A stretch of 64,000 bases of DNA from Bradyrhizobium sp. NAS80.1 (GCF_001908205.1 NZ_LGHL01000006.1:1-64000); one strand, 5' to 3'. Shown: positions 53,990 through 62,419, counted from the first letter of the stretch. The notes: generated by a model not told the origin, from the letters alone. Made by a program: numbers and translations.

Positions 53990-54048
53990 ATCTGAGCCGC
54001 GCCGCCATCGGTCAAATATCGAGCTCGACCACGAGATCAGACCTTGGC

Positions 54049-54211
54049 TTAGGCAAAGAATTCGGCGTCGTATGTATCAAGCTCATTCTTGAGGTTGCCT
54101 CCGTCGCCACCTCGCGCGTTCTATGGCGACGATCTTTCCTGGCAGGTCGTAGAGGGCCGGCGCCAACGCTTCGACGACGGCGCGGTACGGCGGAAGCTCG
54201 GTCGTGTTCAT
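54049..54211 (-). pseudogene. Short partner gene of the PIN fragment, frameshifted
   Basis: From the ATG at 54211 the frame reads NTTELPPYRAVVEALAPALYDLPGKIVAIER. A one-base shift near 54108-54115 leads into GGDGGNLKNELDTYDAEFFA and a stop at 54049. Joined it would be 53 residues. It lies 60 bases upstream of the PIN fragment on the same strand, where an antitoxin or regulatory gene is expected. I recognise no named family. The short length suggests its 5-prime end may also be gone; the C13 tract is 26 bases upstream. Confidence 0.35.
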
Positions 54212-54236
54212 CCATGCTTTCCCCAACAAGTATTCG

Positions 54237-54249
54237 CCCCCCCCCCCCC
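54237..54249. repeat. Tract of 13 C residues
   Basis: An uninterrupted run of 13 cytosines at 54237-54249 in a low-coding stretch (54212-54488). It is by far the longest homopolymer in the window. The number of bases may not be reliable. Confidence 0.6.
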
Positions 54250-54488
54250 GCAAATACTTGCACGCTGAAGTGGTGCGATCTTGTTGTACCACGCAGATGG
54301 AAATCACGGCATTGGCAGCCGACTGGACCGACTGGCACTGCTGCAAGAACGAAAGCAAAATGCGGCAATCTCGTTGGGTACAACATTTGCGCATGTTGGA
54401 CTTTGTGTTGTACCGCTGGCTTTCGACGCACACCGACCCCAAGTATTTTCAGTAACTTAGCGGTCGGTTCCACTATCGGAAATCTTTG

Positions 54489-54578
54489 ATGGATGCCGTA
54501 AGTAATTATAACAACTGGCGTTTTTCCGTTGCTCCCATGATGGACTGGAGCGAGAGTCTAGGTATTTCAAAGCGTTAG
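54489..54578 (+). pseudogene. Displaced 5-prime end of dusA (tRNA-dihydrouridine synthase A), probable attachment-site scar
   Basis: From the ATG at 54489, 29 codons read MDAVSNYNNWRFSVAPMMDW then SESLGISKR and a stop. RFSVAPMMDW (54519-54548) is the nearly invariant beginning of DusA. After it the sequence departs from the family and no remaining dusA follows. The 5-prime end of dusA is a well-known target of a family of tyrosine integrases, which leave exactly such a short dusA start at one end of the element. No integrase is present nearby. The call as attachment site is inference. The match itself is clear but short. Confidence 0.6.
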
Positions 54579-55058
54579 AGGGCGGTGTGTGCACGACGTG
54601 TGCACCGGGAGATCAAGAAAAATCTTGCGTCAGCGAACGTGAGCAAAGTTCTCTGAAACGGAGCGGGCAGTTCTGGAAACACAACATGCTGGAACAGCTA
54701 CGACTGCGACCTACTATCCCATCAGCGACGCGGCGCACTGGGATCGGAGGGTTCGGCGGGCCAAGTTTCGCGCCTTCATGCGTCCCCCAAATCGATCATT
54801 TGGCGGCGGTTCACTCAAGGTCGGCGAGGATTGGATCGGCAGACTGCCGTTGATGGGATCCAACAGCTGTGTTTTAGGGGAGAACGGGCGAGGAAGTCGG
54901 CAGAGAGCGGAAAACTATGTGTCGGTCAACTCGTTCAGGGGGGCCGGGCGACAGACGAGTTGCAAAATTGGGCTACCCTGCGCGAACCGTTGACATCGCT
55001 CTACGGCCGCTGAATGCGCGTAGATCATCAGGAAGCAAATCGAGGGGTGAGGCCAGTC
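54579..55058. other. Region of about 480 bases with no intact gene
   Basis: This follows the dusA scar. It holds only short frames with no clear ribosome-binding site. One plus-strand segment (about 54915-55010) reads ENYVSVNSF and, after a shift at a G6 run, TDELQNWATL, loosely like plasmid or phage primases, but too weak to call. GTGTGCAC occurs twice, 11 bases apart, at 54587-54594 and 54598-54605. The end of the region must contain the promoter of the hydrolase gene at 55059. Confidence 0.4.
54587..54605. repeat. Direct repeat GTGTGCAC with 11-base period
   Basis: Two identical octamers GTGTGCAC separated by GAC, one helical turn apart, each containing the palindrome GTGCAC. They lie just right of the dusA scar. 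They could be a protein-binding site (for example an arm site of an integrase or a repressor) or chance. Confidence 0.3.
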
Positions 55059-55943
55059 ATGTTCAACGGCTTCGAGCGCCACGAAATCCAGACCGACGGC
55101 GCGACGATCGCCGCGTTCATGGCAGGGAGCGGTCCTCCGCTGCTGCTTCTCCACGGCTATCCGCAGACACACGTCGCCTGGCATCGCATCGCTCCCGTTC
55201 TGGCGCGCGACTACACCGTTGTCGCTACGGATCTACGGGGATATGGCGACAGCCGCGGGCCGCAGCAGGCCGACGCCTCGGCCTACTCCAAGCGCACGAT
55301 GGCGCGCGATCAGGTCGCGGTCATGAAGCAATTCGGGTTTGATCGCTTTGCCGTCATCGGACACGACCGCGGTGCCCGGGTCGGATACCGGTTGGCATTG
55401 GATCACCCTGGAGCCGTACGGGCCTTCGTGTCCTTGACCGTCATTCCAACCAGCGAAGTCTGGGCGCGCGCCGGCAGGGATTTCGCGCTCGGCGCCTATC
55501 ACTGGCTGTTGTTCGCGCAACCCTATGACTTGCCGGAACGGCTGTTGAGCGGAGACCCCGATTTCTTCCTGGACCGGACGCTGCGAAGAATGACCAAGGA
55601 GTTTGGCTGCCTGTCGGACGGAGCGCTCTCGGTCTATCGTGAAGCATTCCGGCGACCGGACGTGCGGCATGCAATGATGCAGGACTATCGCGCCGGCGCC
55701 ACGATCGACCATGAGCACGACCTCGCCGATCGTGCCGCCGGGCGCACTCTCGACTGTCCCGTGCTGGTGCTATGGGAGCAAGGCCGTTTCAGCGAAACAG
55801 ATTCGCCGCTCCAGATCTGGAGGAATTGGGCCGTCGATGTCGAGGGCTGGGCCATCCCCGGCGGTCATCTCCAGCCGGAAGAACAGCCTGAGGCCGTGCT
55901 CGCCGCCGTCAAGCCATTTCTCTCGCGTTACGCGACGGCCTGA
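55059..55943 (+). CDS. Alpha/beta hydrolase of the fluoroacetate/haloacetate dehalogenase group
   Basis: The ATG at 55059 with GAGG upstream gives 294 residues. The nucleophile loop GHDRGARVGY has Asp103, with Arg104 and Arg107 that in FAcD enzymes hold the carboxylate. His148-Trp149 (YHWLLFAQP) match the halide site. The base His is in GGHLQPEE. However, the position of the catalytic acid (Asp in LDILPT of the Rhodopseudomonas enzyme) is Thr127 here (LTVIPT). It may use an acid from another strand, as some haloalkane dehalogenases do, or be an epoxide or ester hydrolase. Haloacetate itself is only one candidate. It is the only intact gene next to the decayed patch. Confidence 0.82.
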   Translation: MFNGFERHEIQTDGATIAAFMAGSGPPLLLLHGYPQTHVAWHRIAPVLARDYTVVATDLRGYGDSRGPQQADASAYSKRTMARDQVAVMKQFGFDRFAVIGHDRGARVGYRLALDHPGAVRAFVSLTVIPTSEVWARAGRDFALGAYHWLLFAQPYDLPERLLSGDPDFFLDRTLRRMTKEFGCLSDGALSVYREAFRRPDVRHAMMQDYRAGATIDHEHDLADRAAGRTLDCPVLVLWEQGRFSETDSPLQIWRNWAVDVEGWAIPGGHLQPEEQPEAVLAAVKPFLSRYATA

Positions 55944-55981
55944 CGGCAAGGCCACGGGCCACGTTCATCGCGTGTGAGATC

Positions 55982-56491
55982 TCAATCCGCCGCCACCGGC
56001 GGAACCGGCAGCGCCGTGATCGACTTGATCTTCTCCATCGCAAAGCGCGAGGTGACATTCTTGAGCGGCACCGCGTGGATCAGCTTCTTGTAGAACACGT
56101 CGTAGCTCAGCATATCCGGAATGACGACGCGCAGCATGTAGTCGACATCGCCGGCCATCCGGTAGAATTCCATCACCTCGGGCATGGCGCTGACCGCCGT
56201 GGCAAAACGCTTCAGCCAGGCATCGGAGTGATCGGAGCTTTCCACCGAGACGAACACCGAAAGGCCGAGGCCTATCTTGTTCTGGTCGACCAGCGCGACC
56301 CGCTTCAGGATGATGCCATCGGCCTCGAGCCGCTGGATCCGTTTCCAGCACGGCGTCGACGACAGGCCGACCCGGTCCCCGATTTCCGCAACCGAGAGCG
56401 AAGCGTCATCCTGGAGGACCGCCAGGATCTTGCGGTCGATGCCGTCGAGACGGCGGCCGGTCTCGGCGAGCTGCAACGCAGCGTCGGTCAT
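55982..56491 (-). CDS. Lrp/AsnC-family transcriptional regulator
   Basis: The product has 169 residues with a winged helix-turn-helix (DRKILAVLQDDASLSVAEIGD, GLSSTPCWKRIQRLE in pieces) and a RAM domain (AGDVDYMLRVVIPD). It is the second Lrp-type regulator in the window and about half identical by eye to that at 42300. It is convergent with the hydrolase gene and lies on the same strand as the downstream-most genes of the MetQ/LLM group, so it may control sulphur-amino-acid uptake there. Ligand unknown. Confidence 0.93.
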   Translation of the reverse strand: MTDAALQLAETGRRLDGIDRKILAVLQDDASLSVAEIGDRVGLSSTPCWKRIQRLEADGIILKRVALVDQNKIGLGLSVFVSVESSDHSDAWLKRFATAVSAMPEVMEFYRMAGDVDYMLRVVIPDMLSYDVFYKKLIHAVPLKNVTSRFAMEKIKSITALPVPPVAAD

Positions 56492-56536
56492 GTCAAAAAC
56501 CTCAGTGTGATGGAGAGTTGGACGCGTTGTGTGGCG

Positions 56537-56689
56537 TCAGCCGTGAGGCCCGAACAGGAAGATCTCGTAGAGGTCGTCCTGCTTGTTGTCCGGGCCGCCT
56601 GTCCGCGGCCGCAGCGAGCGCTGGAACCATCCGCGTGCCTGGTCGATCAAACGAGCGAAGCCTGATTGCAGCGAGATGACGTAACTCAT
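56537..56689 (-). CDS. Small protein of 50 residues, unknown
   Basis: The ATG at 56689 has GGAG about eight bases upstream. The product reads SYVISLQSGFARLIDQARGWFQR, then an Arg/Pro/Gly-rich hinge and a DDLYEIFLFGPHG tail. An amphipathic helix is visible, with no known family. It lies 45 bases upstream of the Lrp gene on the same strand. A longer frame to 56866 has no support. Length is short, so confidence is moderate. Confidence 0.45.
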   Translation of the reverse strand: MSYVISLQSGFARLIDQARGWFQRSLRPRTGGPDNKQDDLYEIFLFGPHG

Positions 56690-56902
56690 GTTCACTCCGG
56701 ACAACGGTGTAGGGCGAGAACTCGGAAAAGCTATCACGGCAGGGATGGAGTTGAACATTGCTAGACACGTGTCGGGATCAGTTTGGTTGAATCGTGCTGA
56801 CGTCGTTGCGAGCGCGATTGGAAAATTGCACGCTGCTTGGCAGCTGTGGATGATTTTGATGCTCATCGCCTCGGGGAAAGCATGAAAGGCATAGCCTTGC
56901 CG

Positions 56903-57226
56903 CTAGTGAGCCGTCAGTAGCGCGAGCACATCGGCCTGCTGGAGCCGCGGCACGGAACCGAAGTTCGATGGCCTGCGACAGGACGCCGACGCTGGATAGA
57001 GCATGGGCATGCCCATGCCTCCGGATACGAGATACGGAAAGGCGTAATTGGCTCGTCCATTCAAATGTGCGCCTGTCATGATGCCCAGCGCGAACAGGAA
57101 CGCGATCAGAAGGACCGACGGGAAGATGCAAGCCTCGCGGAAACGGAGCCGATCAGTCACCGCTCGCGCGTCGATCGCGCGCTCGGCGACGGAGCGGCTT
57201 GTCCATTCAAGCGTGAATTCGAACAT
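56903..57226 (-). CDS. Small membrane protein, unknown
   Basis: The product has 107 residues: an N-terminal polar segment (FEFTLEWTSRSVAERAIDAR), one membrane helix (PSVLLIAFLFALGIMTG), a second weak hydrophobic patch (ANYAFPYLVSGGMGMP) and a polar tail. It starts ten bases after the MetQ-like gene on the same strand, where a MetI permease would be expected. It is far too short for one. It may be an uncharacterised partner or a chance frame. Confidence 0.45.
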   Translation of the reverse strand: MFEFTLEWTSRSVAERAIDARAVTDRLRFREACIFPSVLLIAFLFALGIMTGAHLNGRANYAFPYLVSGGMGMPMLYPASASCRRPSNFGSVPRLQQADVLALLTAH

Positions 57227-57235
57227 GCGCTCCGC

Positions 57236-58057
57236 TCACTTCATGTAGTCAGGCAAAGTGAACCCGTCATAGAACCGGTCGGCCTGGATCGCGGCCTTGA
57301 ACGCAGGCGACTTGTAGCCGGCGACGATGTCCTGGGCCCATTCGGCGGTGGCATTGGCCTTCTTCACGGCGAGTACGTTGATGTAGGGCGTCGTCATCTT
57401 CTCGAGCGCAAAGGCGTTGGTCAGCTTCAGCCCGCTGAAGATCGCGAAATTGCCCTGGATGGCGGCAAAATCGACGTCGTCCAGCGCCCGCGGCGCCTGT
57501 GCGGCCTCGAGCGGAACGAGCTTGATGCCGCCGGGATTCTTGACGACGTCGAGCTCGGTGACGTCGACCGGCTTGCTGTCGCGGATCTCGATCAGGCCGA
57601 GATCGCGCAGCACCCAGAGCGCGCGCTGCAGATTGACGGGATCGTTTGGTACGGCGACGCTCGAGCCCGGCTTGATCGGCGTGCCCAGCGGGTGCTTCTT
57701 CGAATAGAGACCCATCGGCGGGGTCGGGACGTGGACGATGCCGACCAGATCGGTGCTTTGCCGTTCGTTGTAGGACTCGAGGAAGATCGTGTGCTGCATG
57801 ACATTGGCGTCGATCTCGGACTTGAATACGGCGTTATTGGCTTCGAGCCCGGTCGAGAACTCGACGTAGCGGATCTTGTAACCCTTCTTCTTCAGCTCCG
57901 GCTCGACGCCGATCTTGAACTCGTCGATGTAGGGGCCCGGCACGAAGCCAACACGCAACTCCGGCTTGGCGGGTTGCTGTGCCGAGACATCGCCGGCGGT
58001 GAAGGGGGAGAGAGCCAAAAGGCCGGAGAGGAGAAACAACGCTATCTTCATTTTCAC
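57236..58057 (-). CDS. MetQ/NlpA-family periplasmic binding protein, orphan
   Basis: The product has 273 residues with a signal peptide (IALFLLSGLLALSPFTAG, cleavage near VSAQQ) that lacks a lipobox Cys, so it is soluble rather than a lipoprotein. The mature protein matches the NlpA/MetQ family: RVGFVPGPYIDEF, EANNAVFKSEIDANVMQHTIFL (core NAVFKSEIDANVMQH) and VKNPGGIKLVPLEAAQAPR. It binds methionine or a methionine-like compound. No MetN or MetI gene accompanies it, and the LLM monooxygenase gene is directly upstream (32 bases), suggesting a sulphur compound processed by that enzyme. The partner transporter must be elsewhere. Confidence 0.88.
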   Translation of the reverse strand: MKMKIALFLLSGLLALSPFTAGDVSAQQPAKPELRVGFVPGPYIDEFKIGVEPELKKKGYKIRYVEFSTGLEANNAVFKSEIDANVMQHTIFLESYNERQSTDLVGIVHVPTPPMGLYSKKHPLGTPIKPGSSVAVPNDPVNLQRALWVLRDLGLIEIRDSKPVDVTELDVVKNPGGIKLVPLEAAQAPRALDDVDFAAIQGNFAIFSGLKLTNAFALEKMTTPYINVLAVKKANATAEWAQDIVAGYKSPAFKAAIQADRFYDGFTLPDYMK

Positions 58058-58089
58058 TTGCTGAGCTTGCGTCGTGATGGGGGATGCGG

Positions 58090-59433
58090 TCAGGCGATCG
58101 CCTTGACCGCGTTGGAGTAGATGCTGGCGGGGCGCGCGAGGCCGTAATGCTCGCGGAGCGTCGTGCCGGTGTAGTCCTCACGGAACAGGCCGCGCCTGCA
58201 CAGGATCGGCACGACATGCTCGGTGAACGCATCGATGCCGCCGGGCAGCCAGGGCGGCATCACGTTGAAGCCGTCCGCGGCGCCATTTTCGAACCAGGTC
58301 TGGATGTTGTCCGCAATCTTCTCCGGCGTGCCGGCGATGACCCAGTGGCCGCGAGCACCGGCGAGGCGCTGCACGAGCTGGCGAATGGTCGGTTTTTCGC
58401 GATCGACGATGTCGACCACGAGCTTGAAGCGGCTGGCGACGCCGCGCGCGTTTGCGGTATCGATCAAATGGCGGGGAACGGGGCCGTCGAGATCGTAGCC
58501 GGTGAGGTCGACGCCGATCATCTGGCGCAGCTGGGTGAGGGAATATTCGGGCTGGATCAGTGCGTTGAATTCCTCTTCCAGGCGGTCAGCCTCGGCTTGC
58601 GTGCTGCCGATGAAGGGGCTGATGCCGGGCAGGATCTTGATCTCGTCGGGACCACGGTCGAAGGTGCGGGCCTGGCGCTTGATGTCCGCATAGAAAGCCT
58701 TCGCCGAGTCCAGCGTCTGATGTGCGGTGAAGATCGCCTCTGCATAACGGGCGGCAAAGGCGCGGCCGTCGTCGGAGGCGCCGGCCTGCACATACACTGG
58801 CCGGCCCTGCGGAACGCGCGAGATGTTCAGCGGGCCGCGCACGCGAAAGTGCTTGCCGACATGGTCGAGCGTATGGATCTTGCCGGTGTCGGCGAAGATG
58901 CCCGAAGCGGGATCGTTGACGAGCGCGTCGTCCTCCCAGCTGTCCCAGAGCCGCGAGATCACGTCGAGATATTCGCGGGCGCGCTCGTAGCGTTCGTGAT
59001 GCGGGGGGTGTTCGGGCAGGCCAAAGTTCTGCGCGGCCTGCGGCGCGCTGGTCGTCACGATATTCCAGCCGGCGCGGCCCTGGCTCAGGTGGTCAAGCGA
59101 GGCAAACAGGCGTGCGAGGTTGTAGGGCTCGGTATAGGTGGTCGACGCGGTTGCGATGAGGCCGATCCGCTTCGTCACTGCGGCGATCGCTGCCAGCCAG
59201 GTGATTGGCTCGAAGCGAAAGCGCTGGGCATAGCGGACATTGTCGGCCAGGGCCGGCCCGTCGGCGAAGAAGATTGCATCGAACTTGCTGGCCTCAGCCC
59301 GCTGCGCCAGCTCCTGATAAAAGGTGATGTCGAGGATGCGTTCCGCCGACGATCCCTTGTAACGCCACGCGGCTTCGTGATGGCCGCCGGGATAGATGAA
59401 AAGATTGAGAACAAGCTGCCGTTGGTTGCTCAT
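58090..59433 (-). CDS. LLM-class flavin-dependent monooxygenase (NtaA/SnaA/DszA family)
   Basis: The ATG at 59433 gives 447 residues. A frame open to 59634 has no support. It begins QLVLNLFIYPGGHHEAAWRY, typical of the NtaA/SnaA/DszA subgroup, with the FMN-site blocks FFADGPALADN, GLIATASTTYTEPYN and AGWNIVTT. These enzymes oxidise xenobiotic or organosulphur substrates with reduced FMN supplied by a separate reductase, absent here. Together with MetQ, TauD and SsuA-like genes it suggests scavenging of sulphur from organic sources. Substrate is not apparent. Confidence 0.9.
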   Translation of the reverse strand: MSNQRQLVLNLFIYPGGHHEAAWRYKGSSAERILDITFYQELAQRAEASKFDAIFFADGPALADNVRYAQRFRFEPITWLAAIAAVTKRIGLIATASTTYTEPYNLARLFASLDHLSQGRAGWNIVTTSAPQAAQNFGLPEHPPHHERYERAREYLDVISRLWDSWEDDALVNDPASGIFADTGKIHTLDHVGKHFRVRGPLNISRVPQGRPVYVQAGASDDGRAFAARYAEAIFTAHQTLDSAKAFYADIKRQARTFDRGPDEIKILPGISPFIGSTQAEADRLEEEFNALIQPEYSLTQLRQMIGVDLTGYDLDGPVPRHLIDTANARGVASRFKLVVDIVDREKPTIRQLVQRLAGARGHWVIAGTPEKIADNIQTWFENGAADGFNVMPPWLPGGIDAFTEHVVPILCRRGLFREDYTGTTLREHYGLARPASIYSNAVKAIA

Positions 59434-59476
59434 GGTTCGGATGTCCAGTGCTATGGCCGGATAGAGACGCGAGCGG

Positions 59477-60313
59477 CTACGAGACGGAAGGGGTCGTTTG
59501 CGACGCCGGCTTTCGCGCGAAGGCGAAACGCAGATATCGCTCCAAGCGCAGGCCCTCCGGGGTATGCCTCGCCTCGACCAGCGCGGCAAAGGCCGCGTCG
59601 ATCTCTGCCCGTTCCGCCGGCGAAAAGCCGCCAAGGAAGTTGCCGAATGCGCTGGCCTCGGACCATTCGAGCACCGAGTTCACGTTCTGGTGCAGATCAA
59701 CGAGCGAGCGCAGGTCGCTTTTGTAATCGACGAAGCCGGTCTCGACGAACAGCGTTCTGAGCTCGTCGTCGGTCGCCCCGAGCACCCGTTGCGACTCGCC
59801 GCTTCTCTCGCCGAACCCGGCCTGTTCGATTGCCTGGCGAAGCAGGGTTCGCGACTCGTGAGGTTTGGTCGGATCCTGAACGTTCAGCCCGATCCGACCG
59901 CCCGGCTTGAGGACGCGCTCGATCTCACGCAGCGCCAGGCGCTTGTCCGCGATCCAGTGGAAAACGCTGTTGAGGTAGACGGCGTCGAATTCCGCGGGTC
60001 CAAAGCGCGAAAGGTCCTCGGCGCGGCCGACATCGAAGGTCAGCGCCCCCGAGGTACGCAGGCACGCGATGGCGATCCGGTTCTCCAGCGGGTCGATGCC
60101 GATCACGCGGCCGGTCGGGCCGACAAGTCCCGCAGCAAACTCGGTCAGGCGGCCGGTGCCGGCGCCGATATCGAGTACCTGATCCCCGGACTTCAAAGCC
60201 AGCGGTCCGATGAGGAATTTGCCATGGTGAAACTGAAGGATGCCGGACTGCTCGTAGGTACGTGCAAGTTCAGGCGTGTCCCGTTCAAGGCTGATGGCGC
60301 CAAGGGTCGACAT
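59477..60313 (-). CDS. SAM-dependent methyltransferase (class I, UbiE-like fold)
   Basis: The ATG at 60313 gives 278 residues (a TTG at 60334 would add seven). The SAM-binding loop VLDIGAGTGRLTEFAAG (about residue 43) and the post-I motif VIGIDPLENR are clear; FDAVYLNSVFHWI is motif IV. The C-terminal half is helical. It methylates a small molecule. The first residues (YEQSGILQFHHGKFLI) recall arsenite- or thiol-directed methyltransferases, but I cannot name the substrate. It is 44 bases upstream of the LLM gene on the same strand, so the two may be one operon. Confidence 0.85.
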   Translation of the reverse strand: MSTLGAISLERDTPELARTYEQSGILQFHHGKFLIGPLALKSGDQVLDIGAGTGRLTEFAAGLVGPTGRVIGIDPLENRIAIACLRTSGALTFDVGRAEDLSRFGPAEFDAVYLNSVFHWIADKRLALREIERVLKPGGRIGLNVQDPTKPHESRTLLRQAIEQAGFGERSGESQRVLGATDDELRTLFVETGFVDYKSDLRSLVDLHQNVNSVLEWSEASAFGNFLGGFSPAERAEIDAAFAALVEARHTPEGLRLERYLRFAFARKPASQTTPSVS

Positions 60314-60684
60314 CGTGCTTTTCAAATTCTCCAACGGCCGCCGAGACGGCTTGATCGATAGAACTCTATGTTGTCCGGGTAAGAAAAGTCGATGAAATGG
60401 ATTTGCGTTGTTCAGTGCGACGCGAGCATGAATCTAGCGGCGGCAGTGCGTTAGGTAGATGATGTCGCGAACCGATCGCTTCAACTGAAAGCAGACGCGG
60501 CGAGCGAATGTCCGTCGCCCTTCCTGGCTTGCTCCGCGCTGTCGACGCAATTCTTTCAACGCGCTGCGACGTCGCGGTGAGTTCGTTGTTCGAGCCCGCA
60601 AACAAAACCAATTCCATTTCATTGACTGAGTGTCGTTGGCGTCTACGATTTGTTCGCATCTGATGCAGACAAATCCGGTGCAAC
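60314..60684. other. Intergenic region between divergent genes
   Basis: These 371 bases lie between the methyltransferase gene (minus) and the FAD oxidoreductase gene (plus). The only frames are short and lack recognisable content. The two promoters are expected here, but no convincing elements or operator were seen. A TTG-rich stretch near 60500-60600 gives no recognisable box. Confidence 0.5.
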
Positions 60685-62123
60685 ATGTTTCAGTCCGATA
60701 TCGACGACGCGGCTCGCGAGACCTTGCGTCTGATTGGTCCCGATCCGCAGAACTGGGTCCCGGATCGTCACGCGATTGATCACAACGTCGCAGTCATCGG
60801 CGGCGGGCAATCCGGAAGCACCTTTGCCTTCGCGTTGCGCCGTGCCGGCATCGGCAAGGTCACGGTGATCGATGCTGCAAGTGACGCGGCCTCGACCGGC
60901 CCATGGCTGAGCAGCGCGCGCATGCACAAGCTTCGCACGCCGAAAAGCCTGCCTGGACCTGAGCTTGGTCTGCCCGGGCTGAGCTTCCAGGCCTGGTATG
61001 AGGCCCGCCATGGCGCGGCTGCATACGAGGCGATCGATCGTATTCCTCGTCTGGATTGGGCGGCCTATCTCGACTGGTATCGCAAGACGCTCGGCATCGA
61101 GGTGCGCTATCGGACGAAGCTTCGCCGCATCGAGTCGGCGCAGGATCACCTGCGGCTTCATCTCGACGTCGCCGGTGAGGCAAGGACCGAAACCGCCCGC
61201 AAGATCATCCTGGCCAGCGGTTTCCCGAGTAACGGCGGTCCGTCCGTTCCCGAGGTGCTCTCGCGCCATCTGCCCAAGGAGCTCTATGCGCATACCTTGG
61301 AAGCGATCGATTTCGGCAAGCTGCGCGACAAGTCGGTCGCTGTGCTGGGCAGCGCGGCTTCCGCGTTCGATGCTGCAGCGGTTGCGCTCGAGGCCGGGGC
61401 GAGGGAGGTGCATCTGTTCGCGCGCCGCGACAAGATTGCTTCGGAGCCCGTGATCAGGACGCGCGGATATCCGGGCGCATATGACAATTACGGCTCGCTG
61501 CCGGACGCGCTGCGCTGGCATCAGGCCATTCGTTTCCGCCGCGCCGGGTCGACGCCGCTGCCCGACGCGATCGCGCGGGTGGTCAAATCCCCGAACTTCC
61601 ACCTGCATCTGGCGGCGCCCTGGACCTCAGCCAAGCCGTTCGGGCGACGGCTGCTTGCGACCACGCCGCAGGGCGATATCGCATTCGATTTCGTCATCGC
61701 CGGTACGGGCTACCAGGTCGATCTCGCAAGGCGACCGGAGCTCGCCGCCTTCTCCAGCGAGATCCTGCTATGGCGTGACCGCTTCTCGCCGGTCGCGGGC
61801 GAGCAGGACGATTTCCTGGGGGCTCACCCTTATCTTGGCGCGGGGCATGAATTCCTGGAGAAGGAGCCGGGCCGTGCGCCTTACTTGCGGACATTCACGT
61901 GTTCAACCCGGCGGCCTTCGTCAGCTTCGGCCTTCCGATCGGAGACGTGCCGAGTTTCAAGCGCGATATTCCAGGCGTCGTGGCGCGCATCAGTCGCGAT
62001 CTGTTCCACGATGACCTAACGGCGCATGAGGCGCGGATCAACGGACCCATCGCCGACGACTTCGAGCCGTCGCTCTATGCGTCGGCCGTCTGGCGGTCGC
62101 CGAACATCGTCGCGGCGGAATAG
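60685..62123 (+). CDS. FAD/NAD(P)-binding monooxygenase-like protein (frameshift near the end)
   Basis: The frame from the ATG at 60685 breaks near 61891; adding one base there restores PYLRNIHVFNPAAFVSFGLPIGDV and a 479-residue protein ending at 62123. A first dinucleotide site VAVIGGGQSGSTFAFAL (about residue 35) binds FAD and a second site VAVLGSAASAFDAAAVAL (about 215) binds NADPH. This two-site layout is that of N-hydroxylating and Baeyer-Villiger type monooxygenases. ATGTTTCAG start has only a weak GGTG upstream. It precedes TauD and an SsuA-like gene, so an organosulphur or amine substrate is plausible. The shift is probably an error. Confidence 0.82.
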
Positions 62124-62238
62124 AGAAGAGCGCAAGTAGCAACTGGACCAGCCATGACCGTGGTGCGTCTGTTTTCTACTTGCTTCGAACTTTGGAAGCT
62201 ATTTCCGAAGTCCTTGAGTTAGCATCGTGTGACTGAAC

Positions 62239-62262
62239 GAGAGCTGCATGGATGCAGCTCTC
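62239..62262. promoter_or_regulatory. Perfect 11-base inverted repeat upstream of tauD
   Basis: GAGAGCTGCAT and ATGCAGCTCTC flank GG, giving a 24-base near-palindrome, about 160 bases before the TauD start. No T-run follows, so it is not a normal terminator. It could be an operator for a dimeric regulator of the TauD/SsuA genes or an mRNA hairpin. Confidence 0.45.
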
Positions 62263-62419
62263 ACGGAACGGTCCCGCCAGACGCGATTGCCGCCAGAGCA
62301 GACGGCCGTCCTGCAAGAGGATCGATCGCAACATAACTGTCTTTCACTCCGCCGTCGCACCAGCGATCGGCGAATGGCGGAGCCTTGTCCAAACGGATCG
62401 CGGTCTCGGGGAAGATGAC

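Noticed and set aside
54083..54473. Two overlapping minus-strand frames of 119 and 153 residues across the C13 tract
   Set aside because: Their upstream parts have no family features and depend on the uncertain C count; only the part below 54211 looks like a former gene.
54831..55013. Primase-like segment after the dusA scar
   Set aside because: The similarity (YVSVNSF and TDELQNWATL on either side of a G6 run) is too short and needs a frameshift; noted only as a hint.
58084..59760. 558-residue open frame on the plus strand
   Set aside because: It is antisense to the LLM monooxygenase gene, with composition typical of shadow frames and no family resemblance.
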